A stretch of DNA of 64,000 bases, taken from positions 248,001 through 312,000 of the forward strand of contig NZ_CP029551.1 of assembly GCF_003173735.1 (NCBI RefSeq), written 5' to 3'. The stretch comes from Methylobacterium radiodurans. Lineage in GTDB: Bacteria > Pseudomonadota > Alphaproteobacteria > Rhizobiales > Beijerinckiaceae. Below the pieces are notes generated by a model. The model saw only the letters and a list, made by a program, of their open reading frames with translations, was not told where the DNA came from and searched no databases. Shown here in pieces: positions 1 through 8,657 of the stretch (position 1 is the first letter of the stretch; each line of letters opens with the position of its first letter). The translations under genes and the position numbers were made by a program.

Positions 1-2
1 GT

Positions 3-464
3 CAGGCCGGCGCAGGCCGGCGTGACGGCGGCCGCGGCGAGCGCCGCCCGGCGGCCCTCGACGCGGCGTGGCAGACCTTCACGACCGGGGAAGGCGCGAA
101 CGCCGCGCTCGCCGTGCTCTCGATGCCCGGCGAGCGCGGCGAGCCGAACATCCGGATCCGCTACCTCGCCCGGCCCGGCGACGGCCCGAGCAGCCGCACC
201 GACCTCACCTACGACGCCGCGAGCGGCAGCTTCCTCGCGGCCGTGCGGCCCGGCGACAAGACGCTCGGCCGGCAGATCGCCGACAACATGCTGGAGGTGC
301 ATCGCGGGCGCTTCTTCGGTCCGGTCTTCACCCTGATCTTCGGCCTCGCCTCGCTCGCCATGCCGCTCTTCGCGGCGACCGGGATCACGCTCTACCTCCT
401 GCGTCGCCGCACCGCCCGGACGCGGCGGGCCGCTCCGGCGGTCGGACGCGCGGCCAGGGCCTGA
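3..464 (+). CDS. PepSY-type membrane protein, C-terminal part
   Basis: The reading frame is open from the left edge, so the N-terminus lies outside the window. The visible part has a soluble segment with an NIRIRYLARPGD-like beta strand, then an LEVHRGRFFG motif, then one strongly hydrophobic helix (GPVFTLIFGLASLAMPLF onwards) and a basic Arg-rich tail. The HRG-FFG motif just before a final membrane helix is typical of the PepSY-associated transmembrane family (iron-regulated PiuB-like proteins), which often accompany siderophore receptors. I infer an inner-membrane protein with a periplasmic PepSY region. The partner genes that would support an iron role are not visible. Confidence 0.6.
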   Translation, partial: QAGAGRRDGGRGERRPAALDAAWQTFTTGEGANAALAVLSMPGERGEPNIRIRYLARPGDGPSSRTDLTYDAASGSFLAAVRPGDKTLGRQIADNMLEVHRGRFFGPVFTLIFGLASLAMPLFAATGITLYLLRRRTARTRRAAPAVGRAARA

Positions 465-607
465 GAGCGGGGAATCGTCCCGGACGCCGCATCTCGGCGG
501 ACAGCCCGGCCGCGGTCAGAGCCCGCGTGGCCCGGTGCTCTGCCGGACGGGAGGGGCGGGCCGCGTGGATCAGCCGACGTGATAAGCCTGAGGAGCGCGG
601 CGGCCCC

Positions 608-1009
608 TCAATGGGCCGGGAGTGGCCCCACGGTCGGGCGGCCTCGTAGGGCCAGGGCCGTCGCCGCCGCCCCGACGACGTCCACCAGCGCGAAGGCGAG
701 GAGGGGCATCGGGGCGAGGTCGGCCATCACCAGCAGGACGAAGGCGGCGGCGAGGCAGAACCGGACAGGGACGCTCGCGCCGATCAGCGGCCGGTCCTCG
801 TGCCGCGCGAACTGCGCGTAGTAGGCGGCGAAGCAGAGCGTCAGGAGCCCGATGACACGGACGAGGTAGGGCTCGCCCGTCACATCGAGCAGCCACGCCA
901 CGCGCTCGGGGGCGAGCAGGAAGGCGAGCCCGACGACGGTGAGGTAGGCGGCGTGGGCGATGACGGTCCTGGCCGGTGCGCTCAGACCGGCTCTCGGGGC
1001 GGCTCTCAT
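608..1009 (-). CDS. small polytopic membrane protein, unknown function
   Basis: This 133-residue protein has about four hydrophobic helices separated by short charged loops (for example AAYYAQFARHEDRP). It has no catalytic motif that I recognise. The start is supported by a GAGG ribosome binding site a few bases upstream. It is transcribed away from the glycine-cleavage operon, and the AT-rich stretch immediately upstream is its likely promoter/operator region. I cannot assign a function. Confidence 0.6.
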   Translation of the reverse strand: MRAAPRAGLSAPARTVIAHAAYLTVVGLAFLLAPERVAWLLDVTGEPYLVRVIGLLTLCFAAYYAQFARHEDRPLIGASVPVRFCLAAAFVLLVMADLAPMPLLAFALVDVVGAAATALALRGRPTVGPLPAH

Positions 1010-1037
1010 GGCGAACCTCCGCGGAAGTTCTTACAAG

Positions 1038-1062
1038 TAAACGATAGTGAACGATTATTACA
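1038..1062. promoter_or_regulatory. AT-rich direct repeat, candidate operator
   Basis: Two copies of AACGAT (1040-1045 and 1050-1055) lie exactly ten bases apart, one helical turn, in an AT-rich island unlike the surrounding GC-rich DNA. The position, just upstream of the minus-strand gene starting at 1009, suits an activator or repressor site or the promoter of that gene. No regulator can be named. Confidence 0.3.
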
Positions 1063-1221
1063 CAACAACCGAAACGCCCGAAAATCACGCATGTTAATGC
1101 CACTTCGGCCGATATCGTCGGTCCGGCGCGATACGGATCGCGGGGTCTGAAACATCCGAGCGCCGCCGGCTGTTGCGCCGGGCCACCCGGGCGTGCTTTG
1201 ATCGCCTCGTCCGATAAGGGC

Positions 1222-1412
1222 GATACGGGAGAGCCCAGTCCGGCCGGCAACGGTCGGGCATGGCGCCGACGGAGCAACCACCCCCGGAAACTCTCAGGCA
1301 CAATCACCGTATCGTTGGACAATCTGGAGAGAGGCGCCGCAGGGCGTCCACCGAAGGAGAAACCCCGAGCCGCGAGCCCGGGGGAAGCTCTCAGGTAACC
1401 GCGACAGATGGG
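1222..1412 (+). promoter_or_regulatory. tandem glycine riboswitch
   Basis: Two glycine aptamers lie in tandem. Aptamer I is closed by GATACG (1222-1227) pairing with CGTATC (1308-1313) and contains GGGAGAG, GACGGAGCAA and GGAAACTCTCAGG. Aptamer II (about 1323-1410) repeats the plan with GGAGAGAGGC, CCGAAGGAGAAA and GAAGCTCTCAGGTA. These are the conserved cores of the gcvT-type riboswitch, and the next gene is gcvT, so glycine is expected to switch on its own degradation. A CCGGAA/TTCCGG hairpin (about 1419-1446) follows and precedes the GGAG ribosome binding site at 1461, so it could be part of the expression platform. A weak promoter (TTGCGC at 1173, TTTGAT at 1197) lies just upstream. Confidence 0.92.
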
Positions 1413-1471
1413 GGCAGGCCGGAAACGCGCGTGAGGCGCCTTCCGGACGCACGCTGTCGTGGAGAATCCGG

Positions 1472-2614
1472 ATGTCGGCACACGCCGTCGAGATCGCCCC
1501 CCTTCGCAAGACCCCGCTCAACGACCTGCACCTGCGCCTGGGCGCCCGGATGGTGCCGTTCGCCGGCTATTCCATGCCGGTGCAGTACCCGGCGGGCCTG
1601 CTCAAGGAGCACCTGCACACCCGCGCCGCCGCGGGCCTGTTCGACGTCTCGCATATGGGCCAGATCGCCCTGCGTGCGGACGACGTGGCCGAGGCCGCGC
1701 GCGCCCTGGAGGCGCTGGTCCCGGCCGACATCCTCGGGCTGAAGCCCGGGCGCCAGCGCTACGGCCTGCTCACCGACGCGGCGGGCGGGATCCTGGACGA
1801 CCTGATGGTAGCCCATCTCGGCGACCGCCTCGTCCTGGTGGTCAACGCGGCGAACAAGGCCGCCGACCTCGCGCATCTGCGGGCCAACCTGCCGGATTCC
1901 ATCGCCGTCGAGGAGCTGCCCCGCGCGCTCCTCGCTCTGCAGGGGCCGGGCGCGGAGGCCGCGCTCGCCCGGCTGGCGCCGGAGGTCGCCGCGATGCGCT
2001 TCATGGACGCGCGGACGGCTGCGATCCTCGCTGCCGAGTGCCTCGTCACCCGCTCCGGCTACACCGGCGAGGACGGGTTCGAGATCTCGCTGCCGGAGGA
2101 CGCGGCCGAGCCGATCGCGGCGGCGTTGCTCGCCGATCCGGCCGTGCTGCCGGTCGGGCTCGGCGCCCGCGATTCCCTGCGCCTCGAAGCGGGCCTGTGC
2201 CTGCACGGCGCCGACATCGACACGACCACGAGCCCGGTCGAGGCCGGGCTCGGCTGGGCGATCTCCCCCGCCCGCCGCCGGGGCGGCGCGCGCCCGGGCG
2301 GCTTCCCCGGGGCCGAACGCATCCTCGCCGAGATGGAGGCCGGCACGGAGCGCCGCCGCGTCGGCCTGCTTGCTGACGGCCGCGCGCCCGTGCGGGCCGG
2401 CGCAGCGCTCTTCGCCGAGGGCGGCGAGACGGCCGTCGGCCACGTCACATCCGGCGGCTTCGGCCCGAGCCTCGGGACACCCGTCGCGATGGGCTACCTG
2501 CCCGCCGCCCTGGCAGAGCCCGGCACCCGCGTCCTGGCGGAGGTGCGCGGCCAGCGGCTCGCCCTCACCGTCGCCCCCCTCCCCTTCGTCCCCGCCGGCT
2601 TCAAGCGCGGCTGA
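1472..2614 (+). CDS. gcvT: glycine cleavage system T protein (aminomethyltransferase)
   Basis: The T protein takes the aminomethyl group from the lipoyl arm of the H protein, releases ammonia and transfers the one-carbon unit to tetrahydrofolate. The 380-residue product has the family N-terminus ([18 protein letters not shown]), the folate-site signature FDVSHMGQ, the [10 protein letters not shown] segment and the C-terminal beta-barrel region ([14 protein letters not shown]). Length is normal for the family. The ATG is preceded by GGAG. It is the first gene after the tandem glycine riboswitch and is followed 39 nt later by gcvH, so the three gcv genes form one glycine-induced operon. Confidence 0.95.
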   Translation: MSAHAVEIAPLRKTPLNDLHLRLGARMVPFAGYSMPVQYPAGLLKEHLHTRAAAGLFDVSHMGQIALRADDVAEAARALEALVPADILGLKPGRQRYGLLTDAAGGILDDLMVAHLGDRLVLVVNAANKAADLAHLRANLPDSIAVEELPRALLALQGPGAEAALARLAPEVAAMRFMDARTAAILAAECLVTRSGYTGEDGFEISLPEDAAEPIAAALLADPAVLPVGLGARDSLRLEAGLCLHGADIDTTTSPVEAGLGWAISPARRRGGARPGGFPGAERILAEMEAGTERRRVGLLADGRAPVRAGAALFAEGGETAVGHVTSGGFGPSLGTPVAMGYLPAALAEPGTRVLAEVRGQRLALTVAPLPFVPAGFKRG

Positions 2615-2653
2615 CCCCTCACACTCCCCCTTCGCCTCTCAAGGAGCAGACCC

Positions 2654-3016
2654 ATGCTGAGATTCACCGAAGAGCACGAGTGGCTGCGGCTCGATGGCGA
2701 CGTCGCGACCGTCGGCATCACCGCGCACGCGGCCGAGCAGCTCGGCGACCTCGTCTTCGTCGAGTTGCCGAAGGTCGGCGCCGCGCTGACCAAGGGCGCC
2801 TCCGCGGCCGTGGTCGAGTCGGTCAAGGCGGCTTCCGACGTATACGCCCCGCTCGACGGCGAGGTCACCGAGGTCAACGACGCCGTGGTGGACGCCCCCG
2901 AGACGGTCGGCTCCGATCCGCAGGGCGCGGGCTGGCTCTACCGCATGCGCCTCGCCGACACGGCCGCCTTCGACGCCCTGCTGGACGAGGCGGCCTACGC
3001 CGCCCTGCCCAAGTGA
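2654..3016 (+). CDS. gcvH: glycine cleavage system H protein
   Basis: The H protein is the lipoylated shuttle that carries the aminomethyl intermediate between the P and T proteins. The 120-residue product contains the lipoyl-attachment motif [13 protein letters not shown] with the lipoyl-accepting Lys at position 58, and the N-terminal FTEEHEWLR typical of the family. An AAGGAG ribosome binding site precedes the ATG. It sits between gcvT and gcvP with short gaps (39 and 23 nt), which supports co-transcription. Confidence 0.96.
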   Translation: MLRFTEEHEWLRLDGDVATVGITAHAAEQLGDLVFVELPKVGAALTKGASAAVVESVKAASDVYAPLDGEVTEVNDAVVDAPETVGSDPQGAGWLYRMRLADTAAFDALLDEAAYAALPK

Positions 3017-3039
3017 TTCCGCGAAGTGAGGAGGCGGCG

Positions 3040-5880
3040 ATGACCCATTACGATCCCTACGACTTCGCCAACCGCCGCCATATCGGCCCCACCGTCGCCG
3101 AGATCGGCCAGATGCTGGAGGCCTGCGGCGCCGAGAGCCTCGACGCGCTGGTGGATGAGACGCTGCCGCCGGACATCCGCCAGACGGCGCCGCTCGCCTT
3201 CGGCAAGCCGCTGACCGAGCGCCGGGCGATCGAGACGATGCGGGCGACCGCCGACAAGAACCGGCTCCTCGTCTCGCTGATCGGCCAGGGCTACCACGGC
3301 ACCACCATGCCGCCCGCGATCCAGCGCAACATCTTCGAGAACCCGGCCTGGTACACGGCCTACTCGCCCTACCAGCCGGAGATCAGCCAGGGGCGGCTCG
3401 AGGCGCTGCTGAATTTCCAGACGCTCGTCTGCGACCTCACGGGGCTCGACGTGGCGAACGCCTCGCTCCTCGACGAGGCGACCGCGGCCGCCGAGGCCAT
3501 GGGCATGGCCCGCCGCGTCGCCGCCTCGAAGCAGGACGCCTTCTTCGTCGATCGGGACTGCCTACCCCAGACCATCGCGGTGCTGCGCACGCGCGCCGCG
3601 CCGCTCGGCTGGCGCATCGTGGTGGGCGATCCCTTCAGGGACCTCGACCCCGCTTCGGTCTTCGGCGCGCTGTTCCAGTACCCGGGCGTGAACGGCGCCA
3701 TCCACGACGTCTCCGGACCGATCGCGGCGCTCCACGGGGCGGGCGCGATCGCGGCGGTCGCGGCCGACCCGCTGGCGCTGACCCTCCTCAAGCCGCCGGG
3801 CGAGATGGGCGCCGACATCGCGGTCGGCTCGATGCAGCGCTACGGCGTACCGATGGGCTTCGGCGGCCCGCACGCCGCCTACATGGCGACGCGCGACGCG
3901 CACAAGCGCGCGCTCCCGGGCCGCATCGTCGGCGTCTCGGTCGACGCCCACGGCAACCGCGCCTACCGCCTCGCCCTCCAGACCCGCGAGCAGCACATCC
4001 GCCGCGAGAAGGCGACCTCGAACATCTGCACCAGCCAGGTGCTGCTCGCGGTCATCGCCTCGATGTACGCGGTCTATCACGGGCCGATGGGCCTGAAGGC
4101 CATCGCCCAGCGGGTGCACCGGGACGCGGTGCGGCTCGCCGACGGCCTCACCGATCTCGGCTTCCGGGTCGAGCCGGCGCACTTCTTCGACACGATCACC
4201 GTGGATGTCGGGCCGTTCCAGGGCGTGATCCTGCAGAGCGCCGTCGAGAACGGGGTGAACCTGCGGAAAGTGGGCGAGGACCGCATCGGCATCACGGTGG
4301 ACGAGCGCACCCGCCCCGACATCCTGCAGGCGGTCTGGCGCGCCTTCGGCGGCCACGACGTGCCCCACGACGAGGCCTGGCCGGAGCAGCGCCTGCCGGA
4401 AGGCTTGGTTCGCACCTCGCCCTACCTCACGCACCCGATCTTCCACATGAACCGGGCCGAGAGCGAGATGACGCGCTACATGCGCCGGCTCAGCGACCGC
4501 GACCTCGCGCTCGACCGGGCGATGATCCCGCTCGGCTCCTGCACGATGAAGCTCAACGCCACGGCCGAGATGCTGCCGATCTCGTGGCCGGAATTCTCGG
4601 AAGTTCACCCGCACGTCCCGATGGATCAGGCCGCGGGCTATCATGAACTCATCGGCGATCTCTCGGAAAAACTCTGCGCGATCACCGGCTACGACGCGAT
4701 CTCGATGCAGCCGAACTCGGGCGCGCAGGGCGAGTATGCGGGGCTGCTCGCCATCCGCCGCTATCACCTATCGCGGGGCGACGCGCACCGCACAGTCTGC
4801 CTGATCCCGTCCTCGGCGCACGGCACCAACCCCGCCTCGGCGCAGATGTGCGGCATGAGCGTGGTGGTGGTCGGCGCCGACCGGAACGGCAACGTGGATG
4901 TGGAGGATTTCCGGAGGAAGGCCGAGCTGCATTCCGAAAAACTCGCGGCCTGCATGATCACCTACCCGTCGACCCACGGCGTGTTCGAGACGCGGGTGAG
5001 GGAGATCTGCGCGATCACGCATTTCCACGGGGGTCAGGTCTATCTGGACGGGGCGAACCTCAACGCGCTGGTGGGTCTCGCCCGGCCCGGCGATATCGGG
5101 GCCGACGTCAGCCACCTCAACCTGCACAAGACATTCTGCATCCCGCACGGCGGCGGCGGGCCCGGCATGGGGCCGATCGGCGTCAAGGCGCACCTGATCC
5201 CGTTCCTGCCCTCCGACCCGCGCACCGGCGAGGAAGGGGCGGTCTCGGGGTCGGCCTACGGCTCCGCGTCGATCCTGCCGATCTCGTGGAGCTACTGCCT
5301 GATGATGGGGGGCAAGGGCCTCGCCCAGGCGACGCGGGTCGCGATCCTCAGCGCCAACTACATCGCGGCGCGGCTCGGGCAGGCCTACCCGATCCTCTAC
5401 GCGGGCGAGCGGGGACGCGTCGCGCACGAGTGCATCGTGGACCTGCGCCCCTTCCAGAAAAGTGCCGGCATCACCGTCGAGGACGTCGCCAAGCGCCTGA
5501 TCGACAGCGGCTTCCACCCGCCGACCATGAGCTGGCCGGTCGCCGGCACGCTGATGATCGAGCCCACCGAGTCCGAGACCAAGGGCGAGATCGACCGCTT
5601 CTGCGACGCCATGCTGGCGATCCGCGAGGAGATCCGGGCGATCGAGGAGGGCCGCGTCGATCGGGCGGACAACCCGCTCAAGAACGCGCCCCACACGGTG
5701 CAGGACCTCGTGGGCGCCTGGGAGCGGCCCTATTCCCGTGAGGCCGGCTGCTTCCCGGCGGGCAGCTTCAGGACGGACAAGTACTGGCCGCCGGTCAACC
5801 GCGTCGACAACGCCTACGGCGACCGCAACCTCGTCTGCTCCTGCCCGCCGCCGGAGAGCTACGAGGCGGCCGCCGAGTGA
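3040..5880 (+). CDS. gcvP: glycine dehydrogenase (decarboxylating), P protein
   Basis: The P protein is the PLP enzyme that decarboxylates glycine and loads the aminomethyl group on the H protein. The 946-residue product is the fused homodimeric (single-gene) form. The N-terminal half has [14 protein letters not shown] and the C-terminal half the PLP-lysine motif [16 protein letters not shown], with Lys697 as the Schiff-base residue. I chose the ATG at 3040, 23 nt after gcvH and behind a GAGG site. The frame is open upstream across gcvH, but that part is a shadow of gcvH. The gene ends the operon, and a GC-rich palindrome follows at 5892. Confidence 0.96.
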   Translation: MTHYDPYDFANRRHIGPTVAEIGQMLEACGAESLDALVDETLPPDIRQTAPLAFGKPLTERRAIETMRATADKNRLLVSLIGQGYHGTTMPPAIQRNIFENPAWYTAYSPYQPEISQGRLEALLNFQTLVCDLTGLDVANASLLDEATAAAEAMGMARRVAASKQDAFFVDRDCLPQTIAVLRTRAAPLGWRIVVGDPFRDLDPASVFGALFQYPGVNGAIHDVSGPIAALHGAGAIAAVAADPLALTLLKPPGEMGADIAVGSMQRYGVPMGFGGPHAAYMATRDAHKRALPGRIVGVSVDAHGNRAYRLALQTREQHIRREKATSNICTSQVLLAVIASMYAVYHGPMGLKAIAQRVHRDAVRLADGLTDLGFRVEPAHFFDTITVDVGPFQGVILQSAVENGVNLRKVGEDRIGITVDERTRPDILQAVWRAFGGHDVPHDEAWPEQRLPEGLVRTSPYLTHPIFHMNRAESEMTRYMRRLSDRDLALDRAMIPLGSCTMKLNATAEMLPISWPEFSEVHPHVPMDQAAGYHELIGDLSEKLCAITGYDAISMQPNSGAQGEYAGLLAIRRYHLSRGDAHRTVCLIPSSAHGTNPASAQMCGMSVVVVGADRNGNVDVEDFRRKAELHSEKLAACMITYPSTHGVFETRVREICAITHFHGGQVYLDGANLNALVGLARPGDIGADVSHLNLHKTFCIPHGGGGPGMGPIGVKAHLIPFLPSDPRTGEEGAVSGSAYGSASILPISWSYCLMMGGKGLAQATRVAILSANYIAARLGQAYPILYAGERGRVAHECIVDLRPFQKSAGITVEDVAKRLIDSGFHPPTMSWPVAGTLMIEPTESETKGEIDRFCDAMLAIREEIRAIEEGRVDRADNPLKNAPHTVQDLVGAWERPYSREAGCFPAGSFRTDKYWPPVNRVDNAYGDRNLVCSCPPPESYEAAAE

Positions 5881-5891
5881 GGCGAAGCGCT

Positions 5892-5912
5892 CCCTCCCCT
5901 AGCGGGGGAGGG
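5892..5912. repeat. dispersed G/C-tract palindrome, copy 1
   Basis: CCCTCCCC pairs with GGGGAGGG across a TAGC(G) loop just after gcvP. Similar palindromes occur in other intergenic gaps of this window (42601, 52487, 55481, 59588), so this looks like a dispersed element. There is no T tract, so factor-independent termination is doubtful. Confidence 0.5.
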
Positions 5913-5982
5913 TTGGCGCGGGCCCGCTGCGCGGCGTAGATCCGGCCCCGCGCCGCGTTCCGGGCGCCTAGGGAGAACCGTC

Positions 5983-6912
5983 ATGCCTCTCGACGCGACC
6001 GCGCGCGGCGTCTACCCGATCGCCCCGACCCCGTTCCAGCCAGACGGGCGGATCGACGTCGACTCGATCGACCGGCTGACCGACTTCTATGTCGGCTGCG
6101 GCGCCACGGGCCTCACCGTGCTCGGCGTGATGGGCGAGGCGCCCAAGCTCGACCACGCGGAGGGCATCGCGGTCGCCACCCGCTTCATCCGGCGCGCCGG
6201 CAGCCTGCCGGTGATCGTCGGCGTCTCCGCGCCGGGATTTGCCGCGATGGCCGGGCTCGCCCGCGCCAGCATGGAGGCGGGGGCCGCGGGCGTGATGATC
6301 GCGCCGCCCAGCACCCTCCGCACCGACGACCAGATCGCGACCTATTACCGACAGGCCGCCGAGGCGGTGGGCCCCGACGTACCCTTCGTGATCCAGGACT
6401 ACCCGCTGAACTTCTCGGTGGTGATGACGCCCGGCGTGATCCGCCGCATCGTCCAGGAGAACCCCAACTGCGTGATGCTCAAGCACGAGGACTGGCCGGG
6501 CCTGGAGAAGATCTCGCAGTTGCGCGCCTTCGAGGCCGAGGGTGCGATGCGCCACATCTCGATCCTGTGCGGCAACGGCGGCCTGTTCCTTGACTTCGAG
6601 TGCGAGCGCGGGGCCGACGGCGCCATGACCGGCTACGCCTTCCCCGACATGCTGGTGGACGTGGTGCGCCTCGCGCAGGCCGGCGAGCGCGATGCCGCCC
6701 ACGACCTGTTCGACGCCCACCTGCCCCTGCTGCGCTACGAGCAGCAGCCGGGCGTGGGCCTGGCGATCCGCAAATACGTGATGGCCCGGCGCGGCCTGAT
6801 CGCCTCGGACGCGCAGCGCAAGCCCGCGGGCGGGATGAGCGCGACCGCGCGGGCCGAGGTCGCGTACCTGCTCGCCCGCCTCGCCCGGCACGATCCCCGC
6901 GCGGCGGTCTGA
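5983..6912 (+). CDS. dihydrodipicolinate synthase/N-acetylneuraminate lyase family protein
   Basis: This 309-residue protein is a class I aldolase-type TIM barrel of the DapA/NanA superfamily. The Schiff-base lysine is seen in CVMLKHEDW (Lys167), and the conserved tyrosine in VIQDYP (Tyr140). The substrate-carboxylate loop reads GVMGEA where true DapA has GTTGE, so both threonines are missing and lysine biosynthesis is unlikely. A lyase or aldolase acting on another 2-keto acid is more plausible, but the substrate cannot be read from the sequence. It lies about 100 nt downstream of gcvP, close enough for read-through, with its own ATG. Confidence 0.75.
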   Translation: MPLDATARGVYPIAPTPFQPDGRIDVDSIDRLTDFYVGCGATGLTVLGVMGEAPKLDHAEGIAVATRFIRRAGSLPVIVGVSAPGFAAMAGLARASMEAGAAGVMIAPPSTLRTDDQIATYYRQAAEAVGPDVPFVIQDYPLNFSVVMTPGVIRRIVQENPNCVMLKHEDWPGLEKISQLRAFEAEGAMRHISILCGNGGLFLDFECERGADGAMTGYAFPDMLVDVVRLAQAGERDAAHDLFDAHLPLLRYEQQPGVGLAIRKYVMARRGLIASDAQRKPAGGMSATARAEVAYLLARLARHDPRAAV

Positions 6913-6934
6913 CGCGCCGCGCCGGGATCCGCCC

Positions 6935-7444
6935 TCAGCCCTTGGTGGCGGTGACCGCCAGCTCGGGCCGGTGGTTCAGGGTCTGGAACACCACGCAGTA
7001 GCGCTCGGTCAGCTTGATGAGCTGGTCGAGCTTCTCCTGCGGCGCATCCGTGTCGAGGGCGAAGCTGAGGCGGATGGCGCGGAAGCCCACCGGCGCCTCC
7101 TTGTCGACGCCGAGCGTGCCGCGGAAATCGAGGTCCCCCTCGGCGCTGACCTGGCCCGCGCGCAGGGGGATCTCCAGCGCGGTCGCGACCGCCTTCAGGG
7201 TCACGCCCGCGCAGGCGACGAGGGCCTCGAGCAGCATGTCGCCGGAGCAGAGTTCGGCGCCGGAGCCGCCGGTCGCCGGGTGCAGGCCCGCCACCGCCAG
7301 CGCGCGTCCGGTCTCGACCTTGCAGGCGACGCCCGAATCGTCGAGCGAACCCTTCGCCCGCAGGGTGACGACGGCGGAATCGGGGCTCTGGCGGTACTGG
7401 TCCTTCAGCGGCGCCTGGAGCGCGCGCAGGCTGGTGGCATCCAT
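6935..7444 (-). CDS. OsmC family protein
   Basis: This 169-residue protein shows the OsmC fold signatures: an N-terminal strand region with VTLRAKGSLDDSG, a conserved cysteine in ACKVETGRAL and the second in AELCSGDMLLEALVACAGVT. OsmC/Ohr proteins use two cysteines to reduce organic hydroperoxides. Here the second region has several cysteines (LCSGD and ACAG), closer to the YhfA-like branch, whose substrate is unknown. It converges with the DapA-like gene with only 22 nt between stops. Confidence 0.75.
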   Translation of the reverse strand: MDATSLRALQAPLKDQYRQSPDSAVVTLRAKGSLDDSGVACKVETGRALAVAGLHPATGGSGAELCSGDMLLEALVACAGVTLKAVATALEIPLRAGQVSAEGDLDFRGTLGVDKEAPVGFRAIRLSFALDTDAPQEKLDQLIKLTERYCVVFQTLNHRPELAVTATKG

Positions 7445-7572
7445 CGGGGCGTTTCCTCGTTGTTGGCCCCCTGCGGTTAGCCGCTGGCGCGACCGGGCTC
7501 AACCGGGCGCGTCGTGGCGTTCCGCATCGGACCCCTGGAAACGTCGGAGGGATCGGGCCGAGGATCGGCCGC

Positions 7573-8199
7573 TCAGCTCTTCTTGCGGAACGCGTCGAGG
7601 CTGACCACCTCGGCGCCGCTCTCCTCGCCCTCGCCCTCCTTGCGGGCCGGGCGGGCGGGCTTGTCCTCGCCCTGCCCCCCCTGCGCGGCGGGGGCGGGCA
7701 GCACCTTCGGCACGTTGCTGCCGCCGACCGTGGCGAGGCCCGTGCCCTTCGGCTTCAGCTCGCTCGGCTCCGAGGCCGCGCCGCGCGGGCCCGTCGCCTT
7801 GGCGGCCGGATGCTCGTCCTCGCCCTCGGGCGCCTCGGCATTCTCGTTGAGATCGAACTTCAGGCCGAACTGGACGGACGGATCGAAGAAGCCGCTGAGC
7901 GCGTCGAAGGGCACCAGCAGCCGCTCGGGCACGCCCGAGAAGGACAGGCCGACCTCGAAGGCGTGCTCGGTGACGCCGAGATCCCAGAACTGGTGCTGGA
8001 GCACGATCGTCATGTCCTGCGGGTACTTCTCGCGAAGCGCCTGCGACATGCGCACGCCCGGAGCCTCTGTCCGGAAGGAGACGTAGAAGTGGTGCTCGCC
8101 CATCAGCCCGTCCCGGGCGGCATCGGTCAGCACCTTGCGCACGACGCCCCTGAGGGCTTCCTGGACGAGGAGGTCGTAGCGGATCAGATCGTCTGCCAT
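7573..8199 (-). CDS. sspB: SspB-type ClpXP adaptor (alphaproteobacterial)
   Basis: SspB binds the ssrA degradation tag and delivers tagged proteins to ClpXP. The 208-residue product begins with DLIRYDLLVQEALR, followed by HHFYVSFRT and LSFSGVPERLLVPFDALSGFFDPSVQF; the last is the strongly conserved core of the alphaproteobacterial SspB (DUF1321) family. A flexible acidic and Pro/Ala-rich linker leads to a short conserved C-terminal tail (VVSLDAFRKK), as expected for the ClpX-contact peptide. The gene lies directly downstream of ssrA on the same strand, about 80 nt away, which links adaptor and tag source physically. Confidence 0.88.
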   Translation of the reverse strand: MADDLIRYDLLVQEALRGVVRKVLTDAARDGLMGEHHFYVSFRTEAPGVRMSQALREKYPQDMTIVLQHQFWDLGVTEHAFEVGLSFSGVPERLLVPFDALSGFFDPSVQFGLKFDLNENAEAPEGEDEHPAAKATGPRGAASEPSELKPKGTGLATVGGSNVPKVLPAPAAQGGQGEDKPARPARKEGEGEESGAEVVSLDAFRKKS

Positions 8200-8268
8200 C
8201 TGCGGTCGTGCTGCCCGGCGTCCTCGGCCCGACGACCCGGACCGCGAGGCGCGGACGATGCCGTTCGG

Positions 8269-8307
8269 AAAAACTGAAAGTGGAGGCTTCTGTTGCCAGG
8301 TGCCTCC
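8269..8307 (-). terminator. 3' hairpin of tmRNA coding piece followed by T-rich run
   Basis: On the minus strand GGAGGC and GCCTCC pair across a 14-nt loop (8282-8307). This hairpin ends the tmRNA coding piece and is followed by ACTTTCAGTTTTT, so it probably also terminates or attenuates transcription before sspB. Confidence 0.55.
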
Positions 8308-8610
8308 GAACCCCGCCTATGCGGTGCTACCCGCTAGGACTTTAGGTCGGTATTGGGGACCGCTTACGCGGCCACCGCCACCGGAGCAAAGTTGTCGTTG
8401 GCAACTATTGCAAAGGCCCGATAACGGCGGAACCATGCCGAGCGAAAGCTCTACCTTTACGCCCTCGTCGATCCTATTTCGCCCCCGCCGAAGCACAGGC
8501 CGGTCCACGCGCGCCTTGCGGCAGCATGTCCTGGGCTCGGGTGGAGGCGCCGGGTACCGCCCCCGGGTCCGATAGGTTTATTCCGAAGAACGTTTATCGC
8601 CATAGCCGGC
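8282..8610 (-). ncRNA. ssrA: two-piece (permuted) tmRNA
   Basis: tmRNA rescues stalled ribosomes and adds a degradation tag. Reading the minus strand, the acceptor piece comes first (about 8605-8539, ending GCGCCTCCACC), then a spacer, then the coding piece from 8486 (GGGGGCG...GGATCGACG) to the hairpin at 8282. The coding-piece 5' end GGGGGCG pairs fully with CGCCTCC of the acceptor piece, including the G3-U70 pair that alanyl-tRNA synthetase recognises. The terminal CCA is only partly encoded (CC then C), so A must be added after processing. This permuted order is the alphaproteobacterial form. The outer end of the acceptor piece is approximate. Confidence 0.93.
8364..8402 (-). other. tmRNA tag reading frame
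   Basis: Read on the minus strand from GCC at 8402, the frame encodes ANDNFAPVAVAA followed by TAA. It begins with the alphaproteobacterial ANDNFA start, and the last two residues, AA, are the ClpX-recognition end. The AND-N part is the region SspB normally contacts. Confidence 0.92.
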
Positions 8611-8628
8611 CTCGCGACCGGCAAGGGG

Positions 8629-8657
8629 AATATAGAGGGGATCGCCCCGGTTTTGAA
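8629..8657 (-). promoter_or_regulatory. candidate promoter of ssrA
   Basis: On the minus strand TTCAAA (8657-8652) and TATATT (8634-8629) are separated by 17 bases. Transcription would begin near 8622, just before the acceptor piece. The -10 match is good and the -35 match is moderate (4 of 6). The element overlaps the possible TTG start of the divergent CPBP gene. Confidence 0.4.

Noticed and set aside
2680..3039. N-terminal extension of gcvP across gcvH
   Set aside because: The extra residues come from the gcvH sequence in another frame. The ATG at 3040 with GAGG gives the normal P-protein start.
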